Source: JAPPLB01 sp965208945
Lineage (GTDB): Bacteria; Acidobacteriota; Terriglobia; Bryobacterales; UBA6623
Assembly (NCBI GenBank): GCA_965208945.1
Contig: OZ242366.1
Coordinates: 1,178,001 to 1,242,000 of the forward strand
DNA: 64,000 bases
Direction of reading: 5' to 3'
This document shows, one piece after another, positions 47,734 through 56,401 of the stretch; position 1 is the stretch's first letter, and every line of letters begins with the position of its first letter. The notes under the pieces are model-generated. The model was not told the origin of the DNA. It made no database searches and saw nothing but the letters and a program-made list of their open reading frames with translations. A program made the translations under genes and the position numbers.

Positions 47734-49749
47734 ATGAAGTTCGCCCTTGGTTGGCTCGCAGGGATGCTGCTTTCGGTCTCCCGCCTGCGCTGGGACCCTT
47801 TCCCCGCCGCCGGCGAGAATCCCTTCCTCGACCTGATCGCCATCAACGATCCACTGCTCTACTACTCGATCGCCGGCTGGTACTATCTCGCTCCCTTCAC
47901 CGCAGCCGGCATCGGCTGGGCCGTCCTCGTCTCCGCCTGGCAGGTCTGGTTCTCCCGCTCCGATACCGACTCGGGCGGGCGAGGATCTCTCCCCCGTTGG
48001 CCGTTTTCTCCCCGCCAGAAGTCTCTCTCCCTCGTCGTCGGCGAGACCCACCATCCCACCGAGCCCGTCGAGTCCGACCGCCCCGGCTGGCTCGTGCTCG
48101 GTGAGAAAGGCCTCTTCACCGGCACCTTCGTCTGCGGCGCCGTCGGCACCGGCAAGACGTCGGCCTGCATGCATCCCTTCGCCGAGCAGCTCTTCTCCTG
48201 GCAGTCGAAAGACCGCAACCGCAAGACCGCGGGCCTGGTGCTCGAGGTCAAGGGCGACTTCTGCTACTCCGTCCGCGAGATCCTCCAGCGGGCCGGCCGC
48301 GAACAGGACTACCTCGAGATCGGGCTCGGCAGCCGCTGGCAGTGGAACCCCCTCGATGCCGACTGGATGAATTCCTACTCGCTGGCCTACACCATCGCCG
48401 GTCTCATGAACCAGCTCTTCGGCAAGAGCAAGGAGCCGTTCTGGCAGATGGCCGCGATGAACCTGGTGCGCAACATCATCGAGCTCTACCGCGTCACCGA
48501 CGGCTGGGTCACCATGCGCGAGGTCTATCACTGCTCTATCCAGCCCGACCTGCTGAAAAACCGCATCGCCGAGGCCCGCAAGAGGGCCGAGCCCCCCCAG
48601 AACGCCAAGCCGCGCATCCTGGCTCCCCGCCAGTCCGTTATCGAGAACATGCAAGCCCTGCGGCGCTGGACGTTCCGCCGCGAGGCCGACGAGCAGATGT
48701 CGGCCGAGAAGGACGCCGCGCTGTATGAAGCTCTTGCCAAGCTCGGCATCGACCACACCGACCTGTCCCCGCCCCGGCGGGCTTCCCAGCGACTCGAGAG
48801 GATCGAGGCCGTCGAGCGCTGGTTCCACCATGACTGGCTCAAGATCGACCAGAAACTGAGGACCTCGATCGTCGAAGGCATCTCCGTCTTTCTCGGACTG
48901 TTCGACCAGCCCGAGATCGCCCGCGTCTTCTGTCCCCCGCGCCAGCCCATCGAGCACCGCCAGGATGACCCCACCGCCGGCGCTACCGACGCCGGTTCCA
49001 TCTCCACTCTCCAGAGGCTGCCCGATCTCGCCTCGCTCATCGAGTCCGGCAAGGTCGTCTGCCTCAACATGCCCGCCGCCGCCGACCCCGCCCTGTCTCG
49101 CGCCATCGGCGTCATGCTCAAGCAATCCTGGCTCGGCGCCTTGCTGCTGCGGCCTTCGAAGATGCGCCAGGCGCCGGCGAAGTACTTCCGGCCGGCGGTG
49201 TTTCTCTGCGACGAGTACCAGGCCTTCGCCACCACCGGCGAGAGCGACCCCTCCGGCGACGAGAAGGCCTTCGCCCTCTCAAGACAGTCCCGCTGCATCC
49301 CGATCGTCGCCACCCAGTCCATCTCCTCGCTGCGCTCCGCCACCGGTTCCGGCGAAGCCTGGCGCGCGCTGCTTCAGACCTTGCGCACCAAGGTCTTCCT
49401 CTCGTTGTCGGACGACGAAAGCGCCCGCATCGCTTCGGACATGTGCGGCCGGGTCGAGCGCATGAAGCCCTCCTACTCCTACCAGGAGGTCACCGCCAAG
49501 GCCGGCGTCTCTCTCCTCTCCGGAGCGCCCGGCGGCGGCAAGTCCACTCTCGGAGCTTCGAAGTCCTACCGCGGTCAGATGGAGCCGCTGTTCCGCCCCA
49601 AGGCCTTCGCCGAGCTCGACACCGCCCAGGCCATCGTCCTGCCCTTCGACGGCAAGCGCAACCTGCCCGCCCGCCGGGTCTATCTCAAACCCTTCTTCCT
49701 CGACCGCAAGCTCGGCTACTTCCGCCAGCGCGAGCAGGGGCTGCTCTGA
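47734..49749 (+). CDS. virD4: Type IV coupling protein, VirD4/TraG-type
   Basis: A 671-residue ATPase that brings the relaxed DNA to the secretion channel. The N-terminus has membrane segments (about residues 1-16 and 41-73). Walker A is GAVGTGKTS (135-143), Walker B is AVFLCDEYQAF, and the motif LSRQSRCIPIVATQSISSL follows it as in other coupling proteins. The large all-alpha insertion lies between. Its stop overlaps the start of virB11 (TGATG). No clear Shine-Dalgarno precedes the ATG. Presence of a coupling protein shows the system moves DNA rather than only proteins. Confidence 0.92.
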   Translation: MKFALGWLAGMLLSVSRLRWDPFPAAGENPFLDLIAINDPLLYYSIAGWYYLAPFTAAGIGWAVLVSAWQVWFSRSDTDSGGRGSLPRWPFSPRQKSLSLVVGETHHPTEPVESDRPGWLVLGEKGLFTGTFVCGAVGTGKTSACMHPFAEQLFSWQSKDRNRKTAGLVLEVKGDFCYSVREILQRAGREQDYLEIGLGSRWQWNPLDADWMNSYSLAYTIAGLMNQLFGKSKEPFWQMAAMNLVRNIIELYRVTDGWVTMREVYHCSIQPDLLKNRIAEARKRAEPPQNAKPRILAPRQSVIENMQALRRWTFRREADEQMSAEKDAALYEALAKLGIDHTDLSPPRRASQRLERIEAVERWFHHDWLKIDQKLRTSIVEGISVFLGLFDQPEIARVFCPPRQPIEHRQDDPTAGATDAGSISTLQRLPDLASLIESGKVVCLNMPAAADPALSRAIGVMLKQSWLGALLLRPSKMRQAPAKYFRPAVFLCDEYQAFATTGESDPSGDEKAFALSRQSRCIPIVATQSISSLRSATGSGEAWRALLQTLRTKVFLSLSDDESARIASDMCGRVERMKPSYSYQEVTAKAGVSLLSGAPGGGKSTLGASKSYRGQMEPLFRPKAFAELDTAQAIVLPFDGKRNLPARRVYLKPFFLDRKLGYFRQREQGLL

Positions 49750-50915
49750 TGCTTTCTCTCGACGTCGTGCTGGCCGAGCTGCCCGAGCAACTGCGCGAGA
49801 TCTTCAACAACCCCCGCGTCACCGAGCTGATGTTCAACTCCCCCGACTCGGTCTGGTACGAGCTCGACGGCTGCCTGCGCCCCGTCGACACCAAGGGACT
49901 TACCGCCAAGATCCTCGACGCCACCGCCAAGCGCATCGGACGGCCCCTGAAGCTGAACGTGGACGAGAAGGACCCCATCGCCGACGCACGGCTCGAGGAC
50001 GGCTCCCGCGTCGCCATCGCCTGTCCCCCCATCACCGAGACCTACGCCTTCTCCATCCGCCGCTTCGGCGGCGAGCCCTGGACCGCCGAGATGCTCGTGA
50101 AGGCTGAATCGCTGCCCCGCGAGGTCCTCGAGTGTGCCCGCCAGGCCCTCGATCACCGCCACAACATCCTCATCTCCGGCGGCACCGGCACCGGCAAGAC
50201 CACCATGCTCTCCGCCCTGGCTTCGCTCATCAGCGAGGACGAACGGATCGTGTGCATCGAGGACACCCGCGAGCTGAAGATCTCCGCTCCCAACTGCCTG
50301 CGGCTGGAAGCCAGGAAGTCCCGCTCGGCTGACGAGGGCGGCCCCGTCACCATCCGCGACCTGGTGCAACATGCCCTGCGCCACCGCCCCGACCGCCTCA
50401 TCGTCGGCGAGGTCCGCGGCGCCGAGGCCGACGACCTTATCCAGGCCCTCAACACCGGCCACGGCGGCTCCATCTCCACCGTCCACGCCAACTCCGCTCG
50501 GGCCTCGCTGACGCGGTTGGCTACCTGCGCTCTTCAATCCGATGTCCAGCTTCCCTGGAACGTCATCTGCGAACTCGTCGCTCTCGCCGTGCAGCTCGTC
50601 ATCCACCTCGAACGCTCCGACGACGGACGGCGCTTCGTCAAGCAGGTCCTCCATGTCCATGGCTATAGCCAGGCGCGGGGGGACTTCGACTGCTCGCTCG
50701 TCTGGGGCGAGGTCTGGCAGCCTCCTAACGTCATCCCCGTGGACCGCAAGGCGCGGACCGGGCAGCAAGAAACGGAACCGCTGCTTTGCGCCCGTTGCTC
50801 GGAACCCCTGACGATGCCTAGCCGCGGACCGATGCCTAGCCTGTGCAAGAAGTGCATGCGGCGGGAACAGAACAAGCGGGCTTACAAGCAGAGAGCTACC
50901 CGCTCGGTGCTGTGA
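49749..50915 (+). CDS. virB11: VirB11/TrbB-type ATPase with C-terminal zinc-ribbon-like extension
   Basis: A 388-residue hexameric traffic ATPase. It has Walker A GGTGTGKTT (144-152), the Asp box IVCIEDTRELKI, Walker B RPDRLIVGEVRGAEADDL, and the His box GHGGSISTVHANSARASL. After the usual end of the fold (about residue 335) it carries an extra ~50 residues with CARCSEPL...CKKCMRREQNKRAYKQRA, a four-cysteine ribbon and a basic tail not typical of the family. The start at 49749 overlaps the virD4 stop. The gene order virD4-virB11 is retained. Confidence 0.92.
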   Translation: MLSLDVVLAELPEQLREIFNNPRVTELMFNSPDSVWYELDGCLRPVDTKGLTAKILDATAKRIGRPLKLNVDEKDPIADARLEDGSRVAIACPPITETYAFSIRRFGGEPWTAEMLVKAESLPREVLECARQALDHRHNILISGGTGTGKTTMLSALASLISEDERIVCIEDTRELKISAPNCLRLEARKSRSADEGGPVTIRDLVQHALRHRPDRLIVGEVRGAEADDLIQALNTGHGGSISTVHANSARASLTRLATCALQSDVQLPWNVICELVALAVQLVIHLERSDDGRRFVKQVLHVHGYSQARGDFDCSLVWGEVWQPPNVIPVDRKARTGQQETEPLLCARCSEPLTMPSRGPMPSLCKKCMRREQNKRAYKQRATRSVL

Positions 50916-50974
50916 AAGGTCATTCCACACGGCGCGCGCTTTTTGCGCTGAGAGAAAACCTGATCGGAGGGAGG

Positions 50975-51301
50975 CTAGGGCTGCAATCTCAACAGCGAGT
51001 ACAGCAGGCCTGCGATGGCCAGCTGCACACCCACCAGTCCGGCCCCCTGAATCCACAGCGCCCGGAACATTTCGGCCTTCAGGTTGGCGATGTCGGCCTT
51101 GGTGGTAGCTTCAAGCGCGGAAATCTCGGCTTTGACCTCGGCGACCTCACCCCGGACCACGGCCATGTCGGCCTTGGTCGCCACGGTGTCGCTGAACGCC
51201 CCGGCCAGCGTATCCACCACGGCGTCGGCTTGCTCTTCGGCAAATCCGGCGTTAGTGAGATTGCGAACCGCTTCGCGTGTGTCGAACGTGATGGTCGCCA
51301 T
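50975..51301 (-). CDS. DUF1640-like coiled-coil membrane protein
   Basis: A 108-residue protein with a helical N-terminus (FDTREAVRNLTNAGFAEEQADAVVDTLAGAF), a coiled coil (VRGEVAEVKAEISALEATTKADIANLKAEM) and a C-terminal membrane segment (GLVGVQLAIAGLLYSLL). This is the layout of DUF1640/CCDC90-like proteins, which are frequent in bacterial genomes and mobile elements. One of only two minus-strand genes in the element, it lies convergent to virB11. Function unknown. Confidence 0.75.
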   Translation of the reverse strand: MATITFDTREAVRNLTNAGFAEEQADAVVDTLAGAFSDTVATKADMAVVRGEVAEVKAEISALEATTKADIANLKAEMFRALWIQGAGLVGVQLAIAGLLYSLLRLQP

Positions 51302-51371
51302 CGCTAGTTCACCTTGGCAGGCCGGCCGGTATCGCAGGTCTGCTCGACAGCAGTATACGCCAGGGGCTCCC

Positions 51372-52535
51372 TCATTTGTCGAGATCTGGCAACGAGCAGT
51401 TCACCGGCTCCGAAGCACCGGGTGCGAAGTTCAGGTTTTGGCGGAGGCTCTTCGAGGCGGCGAAAGGCCAGGTGATGCCTCCCTCTTCTTCTTCCTCTTC
51501 CTGCTCAGAGTCAAAGGCCGGAGCTTCGCACATCCCCGGCCACTGTTCCCCGTCCGGGTTCTCGCGGCGCCACTGCTTCTCGTCCAGATAGCGCTGAAAG
51601 ACCAGCTTCTCGAAGTAGGCGTAGCGGTTCGGCGCGTACTCCTCGAGCTCGCGGTAGGTCTTGAGTTGTCCCGTCTTGCTCGGGCGGCAGCCCATCGAGT
51701 CGCATCGGGTTCCGTAATACGGCTCCTGAAGCACCAGGGCCTCGGGCGTGAAGTATTCTTCTGCGAACCACGCCAGGGTTTCGCGGGCAAGCTTGTACTC
51801 GCTCAGTTCTAGGCCGTCCGGTTCCCGGAGCGGCAGCCCTTGTTCATCCAGCATGCTCCGGTCCGCTTCGTAGGCGCGCAGCCAGTTCTCTTGCAGAACG
51901 AAGCCGTCGATCCCCTGGTTGTCATGCCAGCAGGCGAGCCGCAGTTGAAATTCGTAGACGTGCGCCAGCTCGTGGAGGAAGGTCCGATACTCACTGAAGT
52001 AGTCCCACCCCCAACGTCCGTTCACCCAGACCGCCCATTGGCCAGCCACACCACTGGCTCCCGGACTTCCGGGAATTTCTCCTTCTCGCCGGATGTAGAT
52101 CGTGTTGGCCACGAGCGGCATGTAGCGCAGGATCGTGTCCTCGATCCCGGCGGGCCATTTCGCTCCCAGGACCGTGCGGCCTCCGTTGGTGAGCACTTCT
52201 TCCCGAGGCTCCAGGGGCTCGCACCCGGAATCGTCTTCCGGGCAGGCCGGAGGCTCGAAGCGCAGCCGAGCCGAGTCCCGCCCCAGCCCCGGTATGGTGA
52301 ACCAGCCGGTCGCGTCGGTCTGGACCGGATCCGGGCAGTCCTCTTCGCAGTCGAGCACGCTGACCGTGGCGCCTTCGAGCGGCAACGAAGGCATCGTGGC
52401 GGGTGTATGGAGATGCCAGTCTTCTCCGAGCTGGGCCGTATCGAGCCGGCCCAGGTATCCCTCGAAGTCAGATGACGTTTGCGCCGAGGCGGGTGTTAGT
52501 AGCAGCACCGCCCAGAATCGTAACCAGCGATCCAT
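51372..52535 (-). CDS. Secreted zinc metallopeptidase-like protein
   Basis: About 387 residues. The internal ATG at 52535 begins a signal peptide (MDRWLRFWAVLLLTPASAQ). The longer frame to 52628 lacks one. The first domain resembles a carboxypeptidase regulatory-like beta sandwich (PLEGATVSVLDCEEDC...QTDATGWFTIPGL), with three Cys pairs nearby. HELAHVYE near residue 190 is an HExxH zinc site, and ETLAWFAEEYF near residue 254 could provide the third ligand, as in lethal-factor-like and related gluzincins. The C-terminus contains an acidic run and LRQNLNFAPGAS. It is encoded divergently from the Thr/Pro-rich surface protein. It may process cell-surface or pilus proteins, but no target is known. 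Confidence 0.78.
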   Translation of the reverse strand: MDRWLRFWAVLLLTPASAQTSSDFEGYLGRLDTAQLGEDWHLHTPATMPSLPLEGATVSVLDCEEDCPDPVQTDATGWFTIPGLGRDSARLRFEPPACPEDDSGCEPLEPREEVLTNGGRTVLGAKWPAGIEDTILRYMPLVANTIYIRREGEIPGSPGASGVAGQWAVWVNGRWGWDYFSEYRTFLHELAHVYEFQLRLACWHDNQGIDGFVLQENWLRAYEADRSMLDEQGLPLREPDGLELSEYKLARETLAWFAEEYFTPEALVLQEPYYGTRCDSMGCRPSKTGQLKTYRELEEYAPNRYAYFEKLVFQRYLDEKQWRRENPDGEQWPGMCEAPAFDSEQEEEEEEGGITWPFAASKSLRQNLNFAPGASEPVNCSLPDLDK

Positions 52536-52648
52536 ATCTGTTGGACGTTTCCCGAGGGGCCACGGTTGCCGGAATCGGCCCCTCCCGGCCACTCGAAACT
52601 GCCACAACCAGCTTGTCAGAATTCCCATTCGGTGGCAAGATTCCCCTC
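52536..52648. promoter_or_regulatory. Divergent intergenic region
   Basis: The 113 bp between the metallopeptidase and surface-protein genes must hold both promoters. No consensus boxes or strong inverted repeats could be identified by eye. Confidence 0.3.
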
Positions 52649-54187
52649 ATGACCTGTTTGCGAAGTTTCTCCCGATTCGTAGTTGTGTGGTTGACCCTGG
52701 CGGGAGTCTCGACCGCCGCCATCCCCGCCGGCTGGATCGCTCTGCGCTATGACCCGCCGCCAGCGGGCCAGCAGAAGGGCCACTGGATTCTCGTCAAGGC
52801 GCCCGAGGACGGGCTCTCGTCGTGGTGGAGCGACACCGAACTCGCCAAGATCGTGGCGAACGACCCCAGCTATGTGAAGCAGTTGGAAACCGACTGGAAC
52901 CCCGAGTCTCATCCGGTAGCCGATGCCGCCGAGGCCAAGCTGCTGGCCGCGGAGCTGGCACGGTATTGGGGCGGCGACGTGCCGCAGGCCAACTACTGGG
53001 CGCACGGCGCGATGGTGCGGCGCGGATCGACGCTGGAGGCGTACCGCTGGACCCAGGACGGCCTGACGCAGCGGACCGCCCTGGAGCAATCCGGCGAGCG
53101 GCCCCAGATCCCGGCCGCGGCGCACGATCCCGACCCGGTCGATCAGAGATACAACAACCAGACCGACGTGGTGACGTACGGCGACCGCTGGGGCGATCAC
53201 CTGATCAGCGGGACGCTCGATCACGTCTACCGCGCCGAGCGCAACAAGGCCCGCAGGCAGCACCACCCCAACCCGCCGCCGTCTGGCGAAGTGACCCAGA
53301 AGACCAAAGCGACGGTCCAGTCTTGCCGCGAGGCGAGCCTGAAGGCGGAGATGGGCGTGTTCGAGAACTACGTGCGGGGCTGGGGCGGACTGGCGGCCCA
53401 GAGCGTGAGCTTCGGATTGCCGGCGAACTGCGTCGTGGATCCCGGACCGCCCACGCAGATCGTCAACCCGCCGAAGGTCTATACCGCTTGCGACGGCTCG
53501 ACCCATTCCACTCCGTCGGCGGCAAACGCCGTCCAGTGCACGACCAACCCGCCCATCACCAATCCTCCTACCACTACGACACCACCGACGACGACCAATC
53601 CGCCCACCACTAACCCTCCTACGACCACGACACCACCGACGACGACCAACCCGCCCACCACTAACCCTCCTACGACCACGACACCACCGACAACAACCAA
53701 TCCGCCCATCGCCAACCCTCCTACCACTACGACACCACCGACGACGACCAACCCGCCCACCACCAACCCCGGCTGCACGATCTCATGGCTGTGCGGGAAC
53801 GATCCTGATCCCGACCCCGTTACCCCGGACCCCGATCCCAATTACGGCGTTAATGGCGGAGGAAACGGAGACGGTGGCGGTGGTGATGGCGGAGGAAACG
53901 GAGACGGTGAAGACCCGACTCCACCTGTCGTAGTAAATCCGCCAGATAAGCCGCAGCGGTTCCAGGCCTGCGATAAATCCTGGCACGACACCCAGGCCGA
54001 GGCGGACGCGGTGAGCTGCGAGCCCGAGTACACCGCCTGCGACGGCAGCCTGCACGACACCCAGGCCGACGCCGTTGCCGTGGACTGCTCGCTGCCGGAG
54101 CGCCAGCGGATCCTGCATGACCTGACGTGCGAAGGCACCGTGGACGGCGACACCGGCCAATGCGACGAGCTGATCATCAACCCGTAG
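52649..54187 (+). CDS. Exported Thr/Pro-repeat protein with Cys-bounded repeats, possible surface adhesin
   Basis: A 512-residue secreted protein with a signal peptide (FVVVWLTLAGVSTAA). After a globular N-terminal domain of about 270 residues come four 17-residue repeats NPPTTTTPPTTTNPPTT (nt 53561-53764), an Asp/Pro segment and a Gly/Asp-rich linker. A motif of ~20 residues occurs three times: ACDGSTHSTPSAANAVQC once before the repeats, then ACDKSWHDTQAEADAVSC and ACDGSLHDTQADAVAVDC near the end, each bounded by a Cys pair. It is followed closely by virB9, so it is probably a surface or pilus-associated part of the transfer machinery. No homologue is recognised. Confidence 0.75.
   Translation: MTCLRSFSRFVVVWLTLAGVSTAAIPAGWIALRYDPPPAGQQKGHWILVKAPEDGLSSWWSDTELAKIVANDPSYVKQLETDWNPESHPVADAAEAKLLAAELARYWGGDVPQANYWAHGAMVRRGSTLEAYRWTQDGLTQRTALEQSGERPQIPAAAHDPDPVDQRYNNQTDVVTYGDRWGDHLISGTLDHVYRAERNKARRQHHPNPPPSGEVTQKTKATVQSCREASLKAEMGVFENYVRGWGGLAAQSVSFGLPANCVVDPGPPTQIVNPPKVYTACDGSTHSTPSAANAVQCTTNPPITNPPTTTTPPTTTNPPTTNPPTTTTPPTTTNPPTTNPPTTTTPPTTTNPPIANPPTTTTPPTTTNPPTTNPGCTISWLCGNDPDPDPVTPDPDPNYGVNGGGNGDGGGGDGGGNGDGEDPTPPVVVNPPDKPQRFQACDKSWHDTQAEADAVSCEPEYTACDGSLHDTQADAVAVDCSLPERQRILHDLTCEGTVDGDTGQCDELIINP
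53561..53764 (+). repeat. Four 51-bp coding tandem repeats
   Basis: Each 51-bp unit encodes NPPTTTTPPTTTNPPTT with minor changes (the third unit ends NPPIA). DNA identity between units is high, so copy number could change by slippage or recombination. Confidence 0.85.
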
Positions 54188-54201
54188 TGAGGAGAGTCTC
54201 C

Positions 54202-55137
54202 ATGTCATTGAGATCAAGACGCCTCCTGGTTCTCGGATTCTCCGCCCTCCTGTTGGCGGCCTCTTCGGAGGCCGCCAAGCGGGTGTCTCTCGACACCCTC
54301 GACACCGACATCGTCATCCAGGCCCGCATCCGTCACGCCACCGTCATCGTGCTGCCCGATTCCGAGCAGATCCTCGACTTCGTGGCAGGGGATTCAGAAA
54401 CATGGGCCGTCTCCGGTGCCGTCAACGTCGCCTACGTCAAGCCCGGCGAGGAGGGCGCCCGCACCAACATCGCCCTGATCTGCGCATCAGGGAACATCTA
54501 CAGCTTCCGGGTCCGCGAGAACTCCGACTCCGAGCCCGACCTCGTCGTCTACGTGGACTACTCGGCGGCGCCGCCGGCGGCGGGGGCCGGCGAATCCCGC
54601 AGCAAGCGGCCCGAGCCGCACGAGCCCAAGTTCATCTCCCGCATGGACGTGGCCATCTACCAGGAGGCCGCCAAGCAGGCCGAGCGCAACGCCCGCGCCG
54701 CTTGGGACCAGGCCGAGCGGCGGATGACCGAAGCCATCGACCGCTTCCGCAGTTCCTACCCGACGCTGATCCGCTTCGAGTACAGCCTCGAGAAGAAGGC
54801 CGAACGGGCTCCGTTCGAGATCGCCGGCATGTGGCATGACGGCCGCTTCACCTACGTTCGCTCTCATGCCACCGAAGCCCCGGCGCTGTACGAGTCGCGC
54901 GACGGCAAGCCGTCCCTGGTGGCCTACGACCTGACGCCGGACGGGCTCTACATCGTCAAGCGGGTGCTGTACGACGGGTACTTCCAGATCGGCAAGGAGC
55001 GCGCCAAGTGGCGCCGCGTGCCACCCGACCGACAGCCCGATCCGCAACTCCGCCAAGGCCGCATCACACTGACCGCCGAGACCGAGGACGCCGCGAATGC
55101 AGTTCCCGAACCTGCTGCCGAAGTGGCTCCGCAGTAG
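54202..55137 (+). CDS. virB9: VirB9/TrbG-type channel protein
   Basis: A 311-residue exported protein with a signal peptide (RLLVLGFSALLLAASSEA). It shows the VirB9/CagX pattern: TDIVIQARIRHATVIVLPDSEQILDFVAGDSETWAV at the start of the mature protein and YPTLIRFEYSLEKKAERAPFEIAGMWHDGRFTYVRSHATEAPALYESRDGKPSLV in the C-terminal domain. GAGGAGAG precedes the ATG by eight bases. It overlaps virB10 by 41 bp. It forms the outer part of the secretion core complex with VirB10. Confidence 0.9.
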   Translation: MSLRSRRLLVLGFSALLLAASSEAAKRVSLDTLDTDIVIQARIRHATVIVLPDSEQILDFVAGDSETWAVSGAVNVAYVKPGEEGARTNIALICASGNIYSFRVRENSDSEPDLVVYVDYSAAPPAAGAGESRSKRPEPHEPKFISRMDVAIYQEAAKQAERNARAAWDQAERRMTEAIDRFRSSYPTLIRFEYSLEKKAERAPFEIAGMWHDGRFTYVRSHATEAPALYESRDGKPSLVAYDLTPDGLYIVKRVLYDGYFQIGKERAKWRRVPPDRQPDPQLRQGRITLTAETEDAANAVPEPAAEVAPQ

Positions 55138-56401
55138 CAGCGCCGAGCCCGAAGAGGCCACGCCGGTCAACAACCTGGCCGCCGACCCCGAGGGCTCCGC
55201 TCCCAAGAACCTGGTCTTCAAGGTCTGCGTCGTGCTGGCGGCGGTGCTGATGGCGATGGTCATCCTGCTGGCGCCCGACAATCCGGACGGCGATGCCGAG
55301 GCCCCCCTCACTCAGCCGTTGCCGCCGCCGGCAGGTCCCGAGGCGGTGACCGACGGCGAGCAAGGCATCCAGGAGGCCGAGGACCAGCAGCGGCTCGAGG
55401 CGTCACGGCAGGAGCAGCAACAGCGCCAGGAGCAGCAGCGGGCGCAGCAGGAGGCCGAGCAGCGCGCCCTCCAGCTGCAGCAGGAGTTCCAGCAGCGCCA
55501 GGCCCAGTACCAGGCCAACGCCGGCGTCGCGGGCGCCGCCATGGGGCAGCAGGAGCTCACCCCCGAGCAGCAGCTCCACCAGTCGATCCGGCTCGAGAAG
55601 ATCCAGCGCCGCCACTCCAGCCTGCGGGCCGCGCCCGTCGCCCTGAGCTTCCGGTCTTCGGAAGCCGCTTCGCCCCCGCTCCCTACCATCGAGCAAACCC
55701 CGCCCCCGGTCTCTCCGCAACCCGAACCGCTTGCGCCGGCTCCCGCGCCAGCGGCTGCGGCCGGGCCCGTCACGCCCTCCGAGCAGGCGCTCGTCGAAGG
55801 CGGTCTTGTCGCGGCCACCGCGCGGGCCCGCGATCCCAGAGGCTGGGAACGCATCGACGGCGGCCAGTGGCTCGAAGCCGTGCTCGTCACCCAGATCCGC
55901 GGCGACGCCCCCGGTCCGGCCATCGCGCTGGTTGCGACTCCGTTCTGGAGCCGCGACCGCCAGCGCATCCTGATCCCCCGCGGCGCCCGCTTCATCGGCC
56001 GCGCCCAGCCCGTCAGCAACCTCGACCAGGCACGCCTCACCGTCACCTTCGACCGCCTCATCTTCGACGGCCACAACCTGAGGCTCCCCTTCGCCGGTCT
56101 GTCCCAGTCCGGCGAGGCTGGTCTGAAGGACCAGGTCAACCGCCACTACCTGGCCACCTTCGGGGCCGCCGGAGCCGTCGGCGTCATCTCGGGGCTCACC
56201 CTGCGCAACACCCAGTCGTTCGGCTTCAACATGCCGGCCTCCCAGGCCGCCAGGATGGAAGCCGGCCGCTCGCTGGGCGAGTCCGCCAGCGCCATCATGA
56301 GTCGATATCTGAACCGCCTGCCCACCATCACCATCCGCGCCGGCCAGCGTATCCGCATCTACTTCACTTCCGATCTGCTCGTTCCCAGGAGACCCGCATG
56401 A
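55097..56401 (+). CDS. virB10: VirB10/TrbI-type core protein
   Basis: A 434-residue protein with one membrane segment (about residues 39-60, VFKVCVVLAAVLMAMVILLAP). A Gln/Glu-rich coiled region (about 95-145), a Pro/Ala-rich linker (about 195-225) and the conserved C-terminal barrel follow. The barrel includes EAVLVTQIRGDAPGPAIALVATPFWSRDRQRILIPRGARFIG, and TITIRAGQRIRIYFTSDLLV ends it. It spans inner and outer membranes. The start lies inside the end of virB9, and its stop overlaps the virB5-like start. Confidence 0.93.
   Translation: MQFPNLLPKWLRSSSAEPEEATPVNNLAADPEGSAPKNLVFKVCVVLAAVLMAMVILLAPDNPDGDAEAPLTQPLPPPAGPEAVTDGEQGIQEAEDQQRLEASRQEQQQRQEQQRAQQEAEQRALQLQQEFQQRQAQYQANAGVAGAAMGQQELTPEQQLHQSIRLEKIQRRHSSLRAAPVALSFRSSEAASPPLPTIEQTPPPVSPQPEPLAPAPAPAAAAGPVTPSEQALVEGGLVAATARARDPRGWERIDGGQWLEAVLVTQIRGDAPGPAIALVATPFWSRDRQRILIPRGARFIGRAQPVSNLDQARLTVTFDRLIFDGHNLRLPFAGLSQSGEAGLKDQVNRHYLATFGAAGAVGVISGLTLRNTQSFGFNMPASQAARMEAGRSLGESASAIMSRYLNRLPTITIRAGQRIRIYFTSDLLVPRRPA

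Noticed and set aside
50916..50974. Terminator between convergent virB11 and the DUF1640-like gene
   Set aside because: GCGC-CTTTTT-type symmetry is only four base pairs and the T-run lies in the loop, so it is not convincing.
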